Source: Quercus robur (taxonomy: Eukaryota; Streptophyta; Magnoliopsida; Fagales; Fagaceae). From it: a stretch of 64,000 nucleotides of DNA. Under the pieces are notes generated by a model. The model made no database searches. It worked only from the letters and a program-made list of their open reading frames with translations, and had not been told where the DNA came from. The stretch is taken from contig NC_065538.1 of the NCBI RefSeq assembly GCF_932294415.1, positions 24,515,957 to 24,579,956 on the forward strand. The letters run 5' to 3'. Below are positions 10,798 to 22,345 of this stretch, in pieces. The position numbers were made by a program, and so were the translations under genes. Each line of letters opens with the position of its first letter. The stretch's first letter is position 1.

Positions 10798-11743
10798 CAA
10801 GCTGATGAACATGACAGTTGCGGTCACCTTATTACAGAGCTCCCTAGCGTTCAAAGTTTGTTAGTACGTCATACCAAGGTACTTTCCTTTGTTTTGACTC
10901 TTAGTAAATTAGTAATTCTTAGTAGGTTCTGCACTTTCATGCTTTATTTGATAGTTAAACAAACATTATACATTAATAACATTTAAAATATTCAGCTAGC
11001 TAATTTTTCTAGTTTGGTATGACTTTTTGGGTAGACAGATTTTTTCCCCCTAGACAAAATAAGGCAATGAAAATATGGTATACCAAATGCACCACAACTC
11101 ATTTATCATATTTTGATGGTAGCAGTTTGGGCAATCAGATTTCTAAGTCTTTCTTGCTCTATGATTGCTAAATCTTCTTTTGCTATTTGCAATAATGTCA
11201 TTTTGGTTTTTATCTTCCTGTAGGTGCAGTCTCTTAGATTTGGTTTTTCTCTTCCCATGCTTAATATTTTGAGGTCACTGCAATTTGATTCAAAATGCTG
11301 CAAATGGCATATACTACCAAGGTTGCTTGAAAGTGCTCCTAATCTTGAGAAACTTATTCTTCATAAGGTCAGTCTGGTTTAAAAGATTATTTTAGTTAAT
11401 CTTCTCATATAGACTTGATTTTTTTATTAACTGGTGAGTCTGTTTTCATCAGGTGGATACTGATGGACCACATGAGTTGTGCTGTTGGACAGACCCACCA
11501 CATGTTCCCAAATTTCTAGAATCATGCCTTTGGATAATTTCTTTAGTAAAATTTAAATGCTGGGAACATGACTTGGAATTCGTACAATTTTTTCTGAAGA
11601 ATGCAAAAGTCTTGGAAAAAATGGGAATTCTTACTGGTTTATTGGATTTGGCAGAAAATTCTCGAATTCTCAAGAAATTTTCAGAGTTACCAAGGGGTTC
11701 TTCTAATTGTGAACTTTTTCTTCTCAATGGTATATTCTCTCTC
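10798..11743 (+). repeat. Direct duplication, right copy
   Basis: Second copy of 7010-7955. It begins inside FBD exon 1 (GCTGATGAACATGACAG) directly after the palindrome's right end. Sequence to its right continues as the native gene downstream region, resembling the sequence after the first FBD gene. Confidence 0.85.
10799..11729 (+). pseudogene. FBD F-box-family copy B, 5'-truncated
   Basis: It keeps the last 80 bases of exon 1 (10799-10878), exon 2 (11224-11367) and exon 3 (11453-11729) of the copy A plan, with intact GT/AG sites. The F-box and most LRR coding are missing because the palindromic element abuts 10797. Exons 2 and 3 are still open and give LPRLLESAPNLEKLILHK and an FBD domain with FVQFFLKNAKVLEKM. 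No start codon or promoter of its own is visible, so it is a fragment. In origin it is probably the real 3' end of the original gene, split from its 5' half by the insertion and duplicated. Confidence 0.75.
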
Positions 11744-12540
11744 TCTTATGAATGTTATCACGATTGCCTATGTTGATAATAACTTACTTGAACTTGAAAG
11801 AAAGAGAAGTTATTGAACTGATTACGACCTGTGTATCTATGCTTTTGTTGATTTGCTGGGATTACTCTGTATCAATGACATTTGTATTGACAACCTGACA
11901 ACCTTATTTTTATAGATATTTTAGGATTTGAAACCTATAGTGTCCACTCCATTATGATTACTCTTTGTAATCAATGCAAGATGCCAACAGATCTTTAAAA
12001 TAATTTACGTGTTGAGCTAATTGGAGCTCACCAAGTAGGAAAGTGGAAACACTTAAACAAAACAGAAAAAGTACTCAATGTATGAAAAATTACTCCATGA
12101 TACTAAAGATGCATATCCAGCAAACAAAACAAAACTTTGAAGTTGCCTATGTAAGGTTGCACTGTGCCAGGAATGTACCACAGCTAAATTAGACAACTCT
12201 TGAATCTTTAGGTATTTGACAATGGTGGAACCTGTCTGTTTTAATCTGACGGGTGATGCAATCAAAGGCCAAAGAGGTTCTTGGAAATGAGAGCATGGAA
12301 TTAAGAAATTGGTGAAGTTGATGGTGGTTGAGGACATTGAATTGGCCAAGATGGAGAAGGTGCTTGTAGATGTTGGTTACGTTCATGCTTGGCAACAACG
12401 ATTAGGCTCCAAACTTATTTTAAAAGGGCTTGATGTTGGAGAGGAGAGAGAAAAAAATCATTGATATTTTTAAATTAAAATTCTTTATTTAGTGAGAACT
12501 AGGAAAATAAAAACTAATATAGATGCATTTTGGAATGCTG
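11744..12540. other. Former 3' flank of the FBD gene
   Basis: No open gene. A block at 12340-12530 (GAATTGGCCAAG, AGAAGGTGCTTGTAGATGTTG, TTAGGCTCCAAACTTATTT) is paralogous to 19020-19076 plus 19677-19830 downstream of copy C. This shows the duplication included the 3' flank. Confidence 0.5.
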
Positions 12541-12845
12541 TTTCTGATAAAATACCTGCAGTCAGTCAACATATCTAGTCAGCAACATTCACCAAGTCTA
12601 GTCATCAACTCTGTTGTCCTAGTCAGCTTAGTTTAGCAAGTGGTTGTTTTATTATTAACATATTTAGTTGGAGTGGATTTTGTTGTTGTATCAGATTAGA
12701 TGGTGCTTATTTACCTGTATAAATAGGATCTCTTTCTCTCCAGATTGTAAGCTGTATCATTTTTTCTAAATAGTGAATAATAGATCAAATCAAAGTCTTC
12801 TCTCTCAGCTTTTCTTTTCCCTTTCTCTGTTTCTCCATACTGACA
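12541..12845 (+). mobile_element. LTR-like remnant
   Basis: The region contains a TATA-like GTATAAATAGG at about 12717 followed by a CT-rich stretch and an AAATAGTGAATAATAGATC tract, an arrangement typical of Copia LTR U3-R-U5. No clear TG/CA ends or target duplication. The paralogous copy C flank lacks it. Tentative. Confidence 0.35.
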
Positions 12846-12849
12846 ACCA

Positions 12850-13165
12850 GTCTAATAAGGTTCTAGAAAAAGAATAACTTGAGATCAGGCAAAGAACGCT
12901 CACTATCTTCAAAGCATCTACCATACGGCACATCAAACAATGAGAAACAAAGATCCATATATGTCCATTACGATGGCAACCAAACTGACCTTGCTAGAAA
13001 GCAAGAAGCTCAACAACAGACTTTGACATAACCTAACTTTCTCCAAATAAACCCAAAACCATAGCCCACAGATCCATTGCAACTAGACAATGAATGAGGA
13101 GATGGTTAATAGTTTCACTATTACACTTGCACATATAACACCAATCCAAAATACATAAGGGAGCA
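12850..13165 (-). pseudogene. LINE reverse-transcriptase C-terminal remnant
   Basis: On the minus strand from 13146 the frame reads DWCYMCKCNSETINHLLIHC, then LWAMVLGLFGES and a stop. The Cys-Cys-His-Cys spacing with a following LWxxV is the zf-RVT tail of plant L1-type LINE ORF2. Further on, sequence matching QGQFGCHRNGHIW is readable after two stops. It is dead and truncated on both sides. No poly-A tail is evident next to it. Confidence 0.65.
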
Positions 13166-14593
13166 TGTTGAAATGTTGTTTCCTTTGGCCATTTAGATCC
13201 TTCTCAATTTGCCAAAGTGGTGTTGATTTCATTTTGTTGTTACTACATTTTGCAGGTTCTCTGTTTTGGGATTATCTTAAACTGAAATTAGTGATAATAT
13301 TTTGGCTTTGTGACAACCAAATGGCGAAATGATTCTAACCTTTTGAGCTTTCTTAAGATCTCTTTTGTAATCTTTAGGATCATTTCAAAATTTGATATTA
13401 ACGAACTCTCTTAGAAGGCTTTATTCCCCATGAATTCTTGGATTTTTGGCCCATTAATTTTATTTTTTCTTATATGCTCACATTTTAGATGCTGATAGTT
13501 GAAACTTGAAAGTTAATAGTTTTGTTTGGAGTTTACAGAAAAAGGTAGGGTTTGTGATACGCTCCTTCTAAAAGGAACTAATTAATAATTATTAACCAAC
13601 TTCACTGGTGTTCTCGCTGATAGTCTTTCTTTGTTGCAACAGGTTGAAGAGTGTATAAATGAATCTGCTGTGCTCAACAGCCCCAAAAGCCATTTTTCTT
13701 CCCTCTATTTTTCCTTTCATTAAAATGTATAATTCATGTAGAATTTCCAACAGGTTATTGTGATTTCATACCTGCTTTATTTTGTGCGGTTAAATTCAGT
13801 TCTTGGTGGCCTCTTAAAATGAAAATCCTAGGTCTTATGTTTGCATATTGACATCTTGGAGTAATTTTATTTTGGGTACGCTTCTTTTACATTTTATGAA
13901 GAAATGACGACATTGACGAGGCCTATATTTTCTGTGAATTGAAATGAACTATTTAATATGGCTCTTTGAATCGAATATTACCCACGTAGAAATTGGTTGA
14001 ACCTTGAACCAAGTGATTCAAAGAAGAGGAACTTGATTAGGCCAAGGACTTTAAATCAATTACTCCACACCCCAAATCATGATTCCCAGCAATTGTTTGT
14101 TAAACTAATAATGAGTGCGTATATATAATACCAATACATTAGCATCGAGCTCTCAACTCTCAAGAACAAAGGATATTTTGGGGGGAGGGAAGTATATGGG
14201 TTTTCCAATGGGGATGCCTTTGGGTTCTTTGTTTAGGCACTCGGTGATGAGATTCGGCATTTGTGATATTGAATTTGGACTTGGGTTACTAATGTGGGCA
14301 GATTAGAGAAAGGAGGGTTTAAGGGGAATTTGCGATGCAATTTTGTTGGGTTTTCAAACCTTGTGCCAATAATTGCACTTCAGTGGTTGGTTTTGCTCCC
14401 CCAAAAAAAAAGGCCCACAACCGAAGACCGGCAAAAGTTCCCTTGGATGCAAATTGTCAATATGCTTTGTAGATGTACACATATTCATGTAGGTCGTAGA
14501 ATGTTGGTGAAACCTTGTAGTGAAATTTGTCAAATTTAACAATTCATTGTTGATATTTGATAATATACGGAAGGTGACATCAAGTTCCTTGTT
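13166..14593. other. Gene-free flank shared with 23.7-25.5 kb
   Basis: The stretches 13637-14010 and 14425-14590 are clearly paralogous to 23722-24010 and 25175-25400 (shared GTAGAATTTCCAACA, GGCCTCTTAAAATGAAAA, GCAAATTGTCAATATG). No reading frame stands out. It is non-coding duplicated flank. Confidence 0.6.
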
Positions 14594-15027
14594 GGACAAA
14601 GTTCCGTTACAAATTTAGATGTAGCCTGTGACTATAATTCCCACTAATAAATTAACATGATTACATTTCTTAAAATCTAATAGTTGAATTGCATATTTTT
14701 TATGTTCTTAACACACATGTCAAATTTCATACCAATCAAATATTATTTACCAATGTTATTAATTCCATTTCGATGTTATTTAATATTTACCATACAATTT
14801 ATAAATTTTTTTTTATACATCATTTTAGACTACAAAAATTTGAAATTTAAATATTTGATTAATAACATAGTTGTTAATCTTTGATCTTTTGCAAAATTTG
14901 TAAGCATAGAGAATATAAGAAGAAAATATAATCTAATGGTAGATTTGTCAAAATTCACATCTAATAAAAAATATTGAATGGAGTTATAATCTTAAACTAC
15001 AACCAAGTTTGTTGCCAAAATTTGTCC
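14594..15027. mobile_element. MITE-like repeat with diverged inverted ends
   Basis: The first 48 bases (GGACAAAGTTCCGTTACAAA...) match the reverse complement of the last 48 (GGACAAATTTTGGCAACAAA...) at about 70%. The element is absent from the paralogous flank near 25.4 kb. Part of the same repeat forms the loop of the palindrome at 8935-9040. No clear target duplication. Confidence 0.55.
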
Positions 15028-15159
15028 TCATTCATTTACCTACTACTAGGAAACCACCAAAAGAATGAAGGGAATCAACTTTGATATCAAGGATGGTGCA
15101 ATTTGTTTGAATTAGGGACAAGATTATAGTCATGCTAGGCCAACATTTCAATATTTTCC

Positions 15160-15330
15160 GACCATAAAATGTTTTCAAGTGTTTAGTTGTATTTTTGAAA
15201 AAACTCTGGAAAATGTTTTTATATCAAAAAATATTTTCAAATGTTTAGTTGCGTTTCTGGAAAAAATTCCAAAAAATATCTTCAAGAGTTTGGTTGCATT
15301 CCTGAAAATGTTATAGAAAACATATTTTCT
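15160..15330. repeat. Three imperfect repeats of about 60 bases
   Basis: Units built on AAATGTTTTCAAGTGTTTAG and TTGAAAAAACTCTGGAAAAT recur three times with decay. This motif is common in plant MITE interiors. Family not assigned. Confidence 0.5.
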
Positions 15331-15339
15331 ATTACTTTC

Positions 15340-16189
15340 CCATATTTTTCTCATCTCCCAAGCACATATATAGTAAATAAATAAAATGAGAATTTTAGAT
15401 TTAAAAAATTCATGACTAACAGTGGTAGCGGCCGATGATAGTTAGAAACCGAAGATCAAGGACGTTAGTGGGGGGTGGTAGGTGGTGGTTGTACATGGTA
15501 GTCTTGATCTAATAAGGCACTGGATTTCTATGACGACATTTACACACCAATTGAACTTGGTGCTTAATAATGAAAAAGTAAAGTCGCAGAAATTGAAAGT
15601 GTAAGTGAAATATACACATGTTTTTATGTGGAAACCTTTAGAAAATAGTTACAATAGGGTATTATATTTCAATGGAGAGAGAGAGATGAGAGAATTAATG
15701 AAGATAATAGAGAAAGAGAAGGTGGGAAGAGACTTCTGCCATAGAGAGAGAGCTTGTAATTCATTCTCCTTTTCTTCCTTGTGTCCTTCACTCCTTTTCT
15801 GACACCTTCATTCTTTAATAGTAGTAGAGGTGGGTATGTGTCATTGTTCTATTGGGTAAGGTGTTGTCTTCCCATTAGAGAAAAACAAGATAGAATCTTG
15901 ACAAAATAAGATAACATGCATTTGGTGCTTCTTTGATAGGTGTGTTTGTGCTTTTACCATACATAGTAACACAGTAATGCCGCTTTGACAAGTTGGCCCG
16001 CTACTGTAATATGGCCCAAACCTAGCATATGACTGATTGATACAGTTGTAATAGTACTTGACTAATTTTGTCATTATCTTTACCCACTATCTTGGATGCT
16101 TAGACAATAGCTAATGTCTACATGCTTTCTCACTTGTATGTAACTTCTATCTTTCTTTTCTTATCATTCTATTATGCATGGGACACATA
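15340..16189. other. Gene-free stretch between FBD copies B and C
   Basis: Low-complexity GA-rich sequence at 15673-15750 and otherwise AT-rich DNA. I see no supported gene. Confidence 0.35.
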
Positions 16190-18989
16190 GCAATGGTGGA
16201 TTGGCTCATTATTCTACAGGATAATACGATCAATTTTAATATCTCTCACCCTACACCGCAAGATATTCCCATTGATAATCAAGTACAATATCGTAAATTT
16301 AAACTACGATTAACAAGCTGGGCAGTCTTAAGAAACTTACTCTCTGGGATCAATATTGCCAAAATTATATGCTAGGCAACGCAACCAACGTTGTTACAGC
16401 ATACCTTGATTTACCCAGAACGCGGGCAACAAGATGACCTTCAAAATTATGGTCACTGCATATTCCAGCTTCATAGAGCACTCCCTAATGTTCAGACTTT
16501 GATATTGGGTTATGGAAAGGTGCTTTCCCTCCTTTTGATATTGCTTTCGTAAATTTCATACTTTATTATTAGATTTTTTGCACCTCAACTCCTATAGCAT
16601 ATTTTGTACTAATCAATATATATATAAACAGAGACCTCATATCAAAAAGTGTAGGATTGTGCCATGTGACTCTATTTTTTAGAGTTCTCTTTATTTAAAT
16701 CAACAAACTTTGCATTTATATCAAAGTACTAGTTTATTAAATTAGCCAACAAAGTAAATGCATATATTAATTATCTATAGTTGTGCATTAATTATTTATA
16801 TTAAATGAATTTATATGATATTTTTATAAACTCTCCATAAGAGATAATTTTTAGTTGGAATAATAATAATAAATTTAGAATATGACATTCTTACTCATGT
16901 TTAGTTACTTTAATGACAATTAACATAAAAGTCATAAAAAATTAAATAATTGTGAATTCACTAAAATTAATCTTAATCCTTTAAAGTTTCTTAACTCCTT
17001 TCTGTTATAGCATAATGAAATTTTAATATAATTTTTCTGAGATTTATATGAGAAACAACTTTTTCTTTTTATGTAAGAAACAATTGAAACACTATATCAT
17101 GCAACAATTGAAGCAATGTCCAACAAAAATGGGGGAAAAATTAGTAACACACAATCAAGAATGTAAAAAAAATAATAATTATCGAAGGATATATGCATTT
17201 TTTTAGTAGGCATGAACATGCTTATCTATATTAACCATTATATCATGCAATTTTCAATTTGTGAACACATACGTAGTGTGACCAAATCACTACACTACTC
17301 TTAGTGTCTTTCTATTTTGTCTATAAAATAACTAAAGATTACAATTTTTTACATGAAATTTTATTGAATATTTTTTTAAGACATCGATAGTCAGGAGATC
17401 TGAATCATAAATGTCTCTATTGGAAATTGAGGTGCCAACTAATTAAGTTACAAGATTCTTGGTAATATTATTGAAATATTGAAGAAAACTAATAATAAGC
17501 ACGAACACTTCATTTGGGGTGTCATGCCCATGTCACATCGATGTCAGACTCATGTTCTACCAACGTCTTATTTGTCGTGTCATGTTATAATTTTTCAGAA
17601 ATTACCTGTGTGGTAGTATCATACCCATACCCATACTCGTGACAGTGTCTGTGTGTGTGCTTGATATTATCTCTCAGTATGTGCAGTCTCTCAGTCTTGC
17701 TGCTAGATATGATCTTCCCATGCTTAATAATTTGACAAGTTTGGAACTTAAATGCTACAAATGGCATATTCTACCAAATTTGCTTGAAAATGCTCATAAA
17801 CTTGAGAACCTTAATCTTATTTAGGTCAGTTTGGTTTAAATGAATTTCAATTAATCTTCTCTTAAACTTGATTTTTTTACCGATTGGTCGGTCTATTTTC
17901 ATCGGGTGGATTTTGAAGAACCACATGAGTTGTGCTGGATAAAGCCATTATTGTATGTTCCCAAATGTCTAGAATCATGTATTTGGGGAATTTTTTATGA
18001 CAAATTAAAAGCTTGGAACATGAAATGAAACTCAAAATATATTCTAAAGAATGCAAAAGTCTTGGAAACAATGGGAATTCATGCTGACTTATTGAATTTG
18101 AATGAAGAATTTCATATTTTCATGAAATTGTCAACATTACCAGCAGGGGCAGAGCCAGCAATTTTGTTTGGTGGCCAAGTTGCAACACTAATATATTTAT
18201 TAAGACAACCCCTCACACACAAATATATTATACACACGCTTTTTTATTATATACACACATATATATACACACTTTTTTTTATTTGATAAGTTATATATAT
18301 ACACACCCAACAAAAAATAAATAAAGTTTAGTATTTTCAATCAAAATTATGTTTGATAGCAATCTTTCATAAAATAAAATTCATTTTTACCATTTTCATA
18401 ATAAAATTTTTAAATAGTTTCATTTTCGATACAAATTGTCAAATTTTATACTAAAGTAAGTAAAAAATCTTTTAATTGAACTAATGAAATTTTCAAAAAT
18501 AAGAATGATTCAAAACTTGAAGGAACAAGTTAGGCTCCAAACATATTTGAAACTATCTTACTTTAACCCATTATGTGGCAATAACTAAAGAGACATTTCA
18601 TGTGTCGTTTTAGTGACAAGATTTTTTTAATGAGTTAAGGACTTTTAATCGCCACATAACGGGTTGAAAAAGATAGATTCAAACATGTTTAGTACCAAAC
18701 TTTATCAAATATTTAACAGATATAAGAGCACATTTTACAATAAAAAATAGAATTGCGAAAAATAAAGTTATGTCTCTATAACTATTAGACTTTTTTTTTT
18801 AAGAGCATCATTGGACTAATTCAAATACTTGGGACGGGAACTCTTATTTTTATAAACTAAACTTTGAAAACATTAAAACAACTATATATTTTTTCAAAAT
18901 TTTGGGGGGTCATGGCCCCTCACCCTTGAACATAGGTCAGCCCCTCATTACTAGTGGTTCTTTGACATGTAAACTTATTCCTCTCCAAG
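16190..18989 (+). pseudogene. FBD F-box-family copy C, multiply disrupted
   Basis: Remnant exons follow the family plan. An exon 1 piece at about 16190-16519 has IDNQVQ and a later ATNVV match, but with stops and frameshifts. Exon 2 at 17687-17824 reads SLSLAARYDLPMLNNLTSLE and ends with an in-frame TAG. Exon 3 begins at 17906 with VDFEEPHELCWIKP and VPKCLESC. The exon 3 acceptor is ATCGG where the other copies have ATCAG, so the splice site is lost. Exon 3 is further split by an hAT MITE (18144-18946) and resumes at 18955-18989 before a GT donor. The intron between exons 1 and 2 is about 1.17 kb against 0.35 kb in copies A and B, so it contains extra inserted DNA. No F-box start is present. 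It is dead. Confidence 0.75.
18144..18946. mobile_element. hAT-like MITE in exon 3 of FBD copy C
   Basis: The element starts CAGGGGCAGAGCC and ends GGTCAGCCCCTC. It is flanked by ATTACCAG (18136-18143) and ATTACTAG (18947-18954), an 8-base duplication with one mismatch. The coding sequence reads through the empty site, as shown by copies A and B (TTACCAAGGGGTTCTTC). Inside is an imperfect inverted repeat around 18533-18585/18650-18705. No transposase. Start and 8-bp duplication fit hAT. Confidence 0.75.
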
Positions 18990-19076
18990 GTATACTCTTT
19001 TTCATGAATGTTATCAGGGAATTGGCCAAGTCAGAGAAGGTTCTTGTAGATGTTGATTTCAGGAATGCTTGGCAAC

Positions 19077-19676
19077 TGAAGAGGATAAAAATCTAGGTTG
19101 ACGGATCTCCATGGAGTGGGCCTAACGGATCCACATCCGAGGGCCGATAGAGGGTGAGCCCAATTGATGCAAATGTCTGTTATGGACAGATCCTGCATAA
19201 ACAGATGCAACAAGAATGGATCAAGCACCCACGTGGCAGCCAGAAACCCTAGATGGGAAATACTTGCGACACAGACTTAACCACCACAAGACCCCAAGGT
19301 AAATGGAACCCTAGCACAAAGAGGATTCTAGAAGATATACGCATTAATGAATATCCTCTCTTCAAGGAAATGTCTTGTCCATCACGTTTGAGACTATTCA
19401 AGATGATTCCTATAAGGAAAAGACTTCTACACCAAGGAAGAGATGTCAACCTTCTACTACTATAAAAGCCCTAATACCCTCACAAATCAAGGTACGCATA
19501 ATTTACCCTTCTCTAGCACTCTAGAGTTGTGAGAATAGTTCTAACTTGACCTTCGGAGAGTATTCGGCCAGCACCATACCGGTGCTCTCTGTTAGGTCTT
19601 CTCTCTTTGTTGTGCAAGTATTGTTACGAGCGTGCGAAGATCGTGTAGCTCACTGATGATATTTACGGCATCATTA
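19077..19676 (+). mobile_element. Probable solo LTR (Gypsy-like), 600 bp
   Basis: The insert interrupts sequence that is continuous in the flank of copy B (GCTTGGCAAC joined to AACGATTAGGCTCC). GCAAC is repeated exactly at 19072-19076 and 19677-19681; an 8-base imperfect version TTGGCAAC/TTAGCAAC also exists. The element begins TGAAGAGG. It has a TATA-like CTATAAAAGCC at about 19460 and the CTTCGGAGAGTATTCGGCCA / ACCATACCGGTGCT stretch typical of plant Gypsy LTR R-U5. It ends near GGCATCA or GGCATCATTA. No internal retroviral-like coding, so a solo LTR. Confidence 0.65.
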
Positions 19677-19681
19677 GCAAC

Positions 19682-20221
19682 AATCTAGATTAGGCTCCAA
19701 ATTTATTTCAGAAGGTCTTAGATGTTGGAAAGGAGAGTGCATAAAATTATTTGTATTTTAAAAAATTAACATTTAAATTTAATGAGAAATAGAAAAATAT
19801 AAATTAATAGAGGAACTTTGGAATTGTGATTTCTTTGTGCATTTATCAATTTAGATAAATTTGGTAATAGTACAAGTTAAAAGTCGTGATTATATAACTG
19901 TAGCTGTACTTGTTTTTGTGTTTTGACAACCAACGTCCTAATTGTTCCAAATATTGTCTTTCTTGAGATCAGTTTTGTTTGATTGTTTGTTTGTTTGTTT
20001 TTTGGAAACTAGAACTTCATAAATTAATAGAAAGAAAATACATCATTTGAGAGAGCATGTTCTAGAAAATAAGGACGCACTTCAATCCAAGTAAAACAAG
20101 GATTGGGCTTGTGTCCGGAAGCCTCTCGTATAAAATAATGCTTAACACCCCAAGCATGTTTTGCTAACAAATGAGTAGACTTATTGCCATTCCTACAAAT
20201 ATAACAAACTTCAGATCTAAA

Positions 20222-20275
<54 letters not shown>

Positions 20276-20593
20276 GAAATAATTCCATACATAATAGAAG
20301 AAATTGATGATGGAGAGAGATTTCCCAATATTGGCATTAGAAAATAGATACCACCAAGGAATCACCCTCCAAGATGATATCGTCCCAATATCCTTAGCAA
20401 ATAAGACACCCTCTTCAACAGTTGAGATCATCTCAAAAGTTGACATTTATTGTCTGTTTAAGTGCCTATTTAGCATTGATGTAAGAAGTAGAACTTTACT
20501 TTTAGAGTTTTAATAGTAGTTTCGGGATATAGAACTAAAAAGCTCTTCAATATTGAGTACGATAAATATAGTAGATACTAGATAGTGCTTTAA
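19682..20593. other. Flank between solo LTR and Helitron
   Basis: The first 150 bases are paralogous to 12400-12530. The rest has a (TA)n(TG)n run and no supported gene. Confidence 0.4.
20221..20270. repeat. (TA)n(TG)n microsatellite
   Basis: TA dinucleotides grade into TG dinucleotides over 50 bases. Confidence 0.9.
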
Positions 20594-20834
20594 TCTATAA
20601 ATATAATAATAGGTGAAGCAGAGAGAAACTCAAATTGCAATTCCAAATTAGAACTCTAATTTTGTACCATATGTCTGCATCTATGTGGCGATCAATTCAT
20701 AATTATCCTTCCAATTGTTCAATTAGAATCTGAAATTGAAGTTGAATTTTGCTCTATGTGGCTAAATGTATGTGGGCCCATTCATTAAAACCACTTCTAT
20801 GTATTGGGTCAAGTGAGTTACTGTGATAATTAAG

Positions 20835-20935
20835 TTTTTTCTTGATTTTGCAGTCAAACGTGAAAACCAAAGAGGCTATTTTTATACCCAATGAAATCAC
20901 TGATTTCACAAGAGACAGGGGGAGGGAGAGAATCG
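20835..20935 (+). repeat. Duplicated segment inside the Helitron, copy 1
   Basis: Nearly identical to 22346-22448. It begins with a T-rich tract and TTTTGCAG (acceptor-like), then an open stretch starting SNVKTKEAIFIPNEITDFTR. I do not recognise this peptide. Confidence 0.7.
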
Positions 20936-21000
20936 TAGAGATTTCTTTGGAAACTTTCATGTAATTCTTTTAATAATGATTGTTTCCTCCTCTGGTTTAG

Positions 21001-22010
21001 ACCTACCAAGTCCAAGCACTGCAGCATTTGTGATCGCTGTGTTGCTCGCTTTGACCATCATTGTGAATGGATGGTAAAATATCAAACTATTTTGTTTATT
21101 ATTTTTTAATCTTTTGTAGTGAGATGGTTTGTTTTTAAATTGTTAAATATTACTTTCAATTTCTACTTAGCTCTTCATTGGTGCAGAATAATTGTATAGG
21201 GGAGAGAAACATTGGCAAATTTATGGCTTTTCTTTTGTGGTGAGTAATATCTAATTTGCAACAGAGTTTATACTTTCTAGATATATGCTATGGTAAATAG
21301 CCTTCTTTGGCTACATAAAATAGTTCATTATTTTAGTTAGTGCCTCCTTAGAAGATGTTGATAATGAGGTGTAGTAAATCTATCTCTACAGCTAATGTTA
21401 TGAGATGGGCCTTTGAACAAAGCTTTAATTTTCTTCTATTTGGAAATTTGACCATTTAATCCTCATGTCCAAGATTGTGAGGTGATTAGGAAAAAGAAGA
21501 CATACTTTCTATGCTATATAAAACTTTTGAAATTCATGGCACAGTAGTGGAGAAGTTCCAAACTATTTTCTTAACTTTCGTTCCAAGTTTTAAATAGCGT
21601 CAATCAGTGAGAAGTTTCCTTGATGTTTCTTCTATATTTTTGTATCAATTATTGTAACTTTATTTGAGATGTAAGGCAATATGTTGTATCTGTTTGTTCT
21701 TCTCTGATTTTTATTTTAAGATTGCTTTTCAGGTTCTATTTATTTTACATGCTTCTTTAACGATTTGCAGGCATTTCCTTCTCTACATATATGGAGCAGT
21801 TACCATTGGGCTGAAACTTGCTGGACAATTAAAAGAATTAAGAGTTATATATATTCTAACTGGTAAAATTCTGATTTGCATTATATAATTTCAAGTTTAT
21901 GGCTCAGTTGCATCTGAGCCTAAATGTGACATCTTTTTCCCCATTTATTTGTTGCAGTTTATTATGGTGTAGAAAATAGTTTTCTAAGTTTAGCTCCACA
22001 TGTTGTACAG
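21001..22010 (+). pseudogene. DHHC protein S-acyltransferase fragment captured in Helitron
   Basis: Four exons join in phase with GT/AG ends: 21001-21073, 21187-21239, 21771-21862 and 21958-22010. They encode the cysteine-rich domain [20 protein letters not shown], then NNCIGERNIGKFMAFLLW, then a membrane segment HFLLYIYGAVTIGLKLAGQ and ELRVIYILTVYYGVENSF. In protein S-acyltransferases (palmitoyltransferases) the DHHC cysteine takes the acyl group and passes it to a substrate cysteine at membranes. The order fits the PAT17-like plant subgroup. DHHC is intact, though the next residue is Glu where Gly is usual. The upstream membrane segments and everything after APHVVQ are missing, so no working enzyme is encoded. 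A second partial copy of the last exon's end (TTTAGCTCCACATGTTGTA) follows at about 22317. Intact frames suggest recent capture. Confidence 0.75.
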
Positions 22011-22146
22011 GTGAGTGCTCTATTTCCCTACTTTTTCTGTCATGGTTTGATATCTCTAGATTCCTCCTCAACTAAAGGTCCGCTATGAAGAAACTTAAAG
22101 GAAGAATAATCTTTAACTGCTTTAAGGGCATATTTGAATTCTTCTC

Positions 22147-22245
22147 TAACCACCTAGCACCTCCCCCCTTATAAGTTCTTAGTGGTGAGTGAGGTCATGA
22201 GTTCAAGACCCACTGGGTGCAATAATAATAATAATAATAATAAAA
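22147..22245 (+). mobile_element. tRNA-derived SINE-like insert with (AAT)n tail
   Basis: A box A-like CTAGCACCTCC is followed by a box B-like GAGTTCAAGACCC, then CACTGGGTGC and an (AAT)n tail at 22221-22244. This is the layout of plant SINEs. It lies inside the Helitron. Borders approximate. Confidence 0.45.
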
Positions 22246-22345
22246 GGTTTCAGTAAAGGTTTATTCTTGTCATGCTGATGATTGATGATTAATGGCATTG
22301 AAAATTCTTTTCATAGTTTAGCTCCACATGTTGTATAGATGAGTA

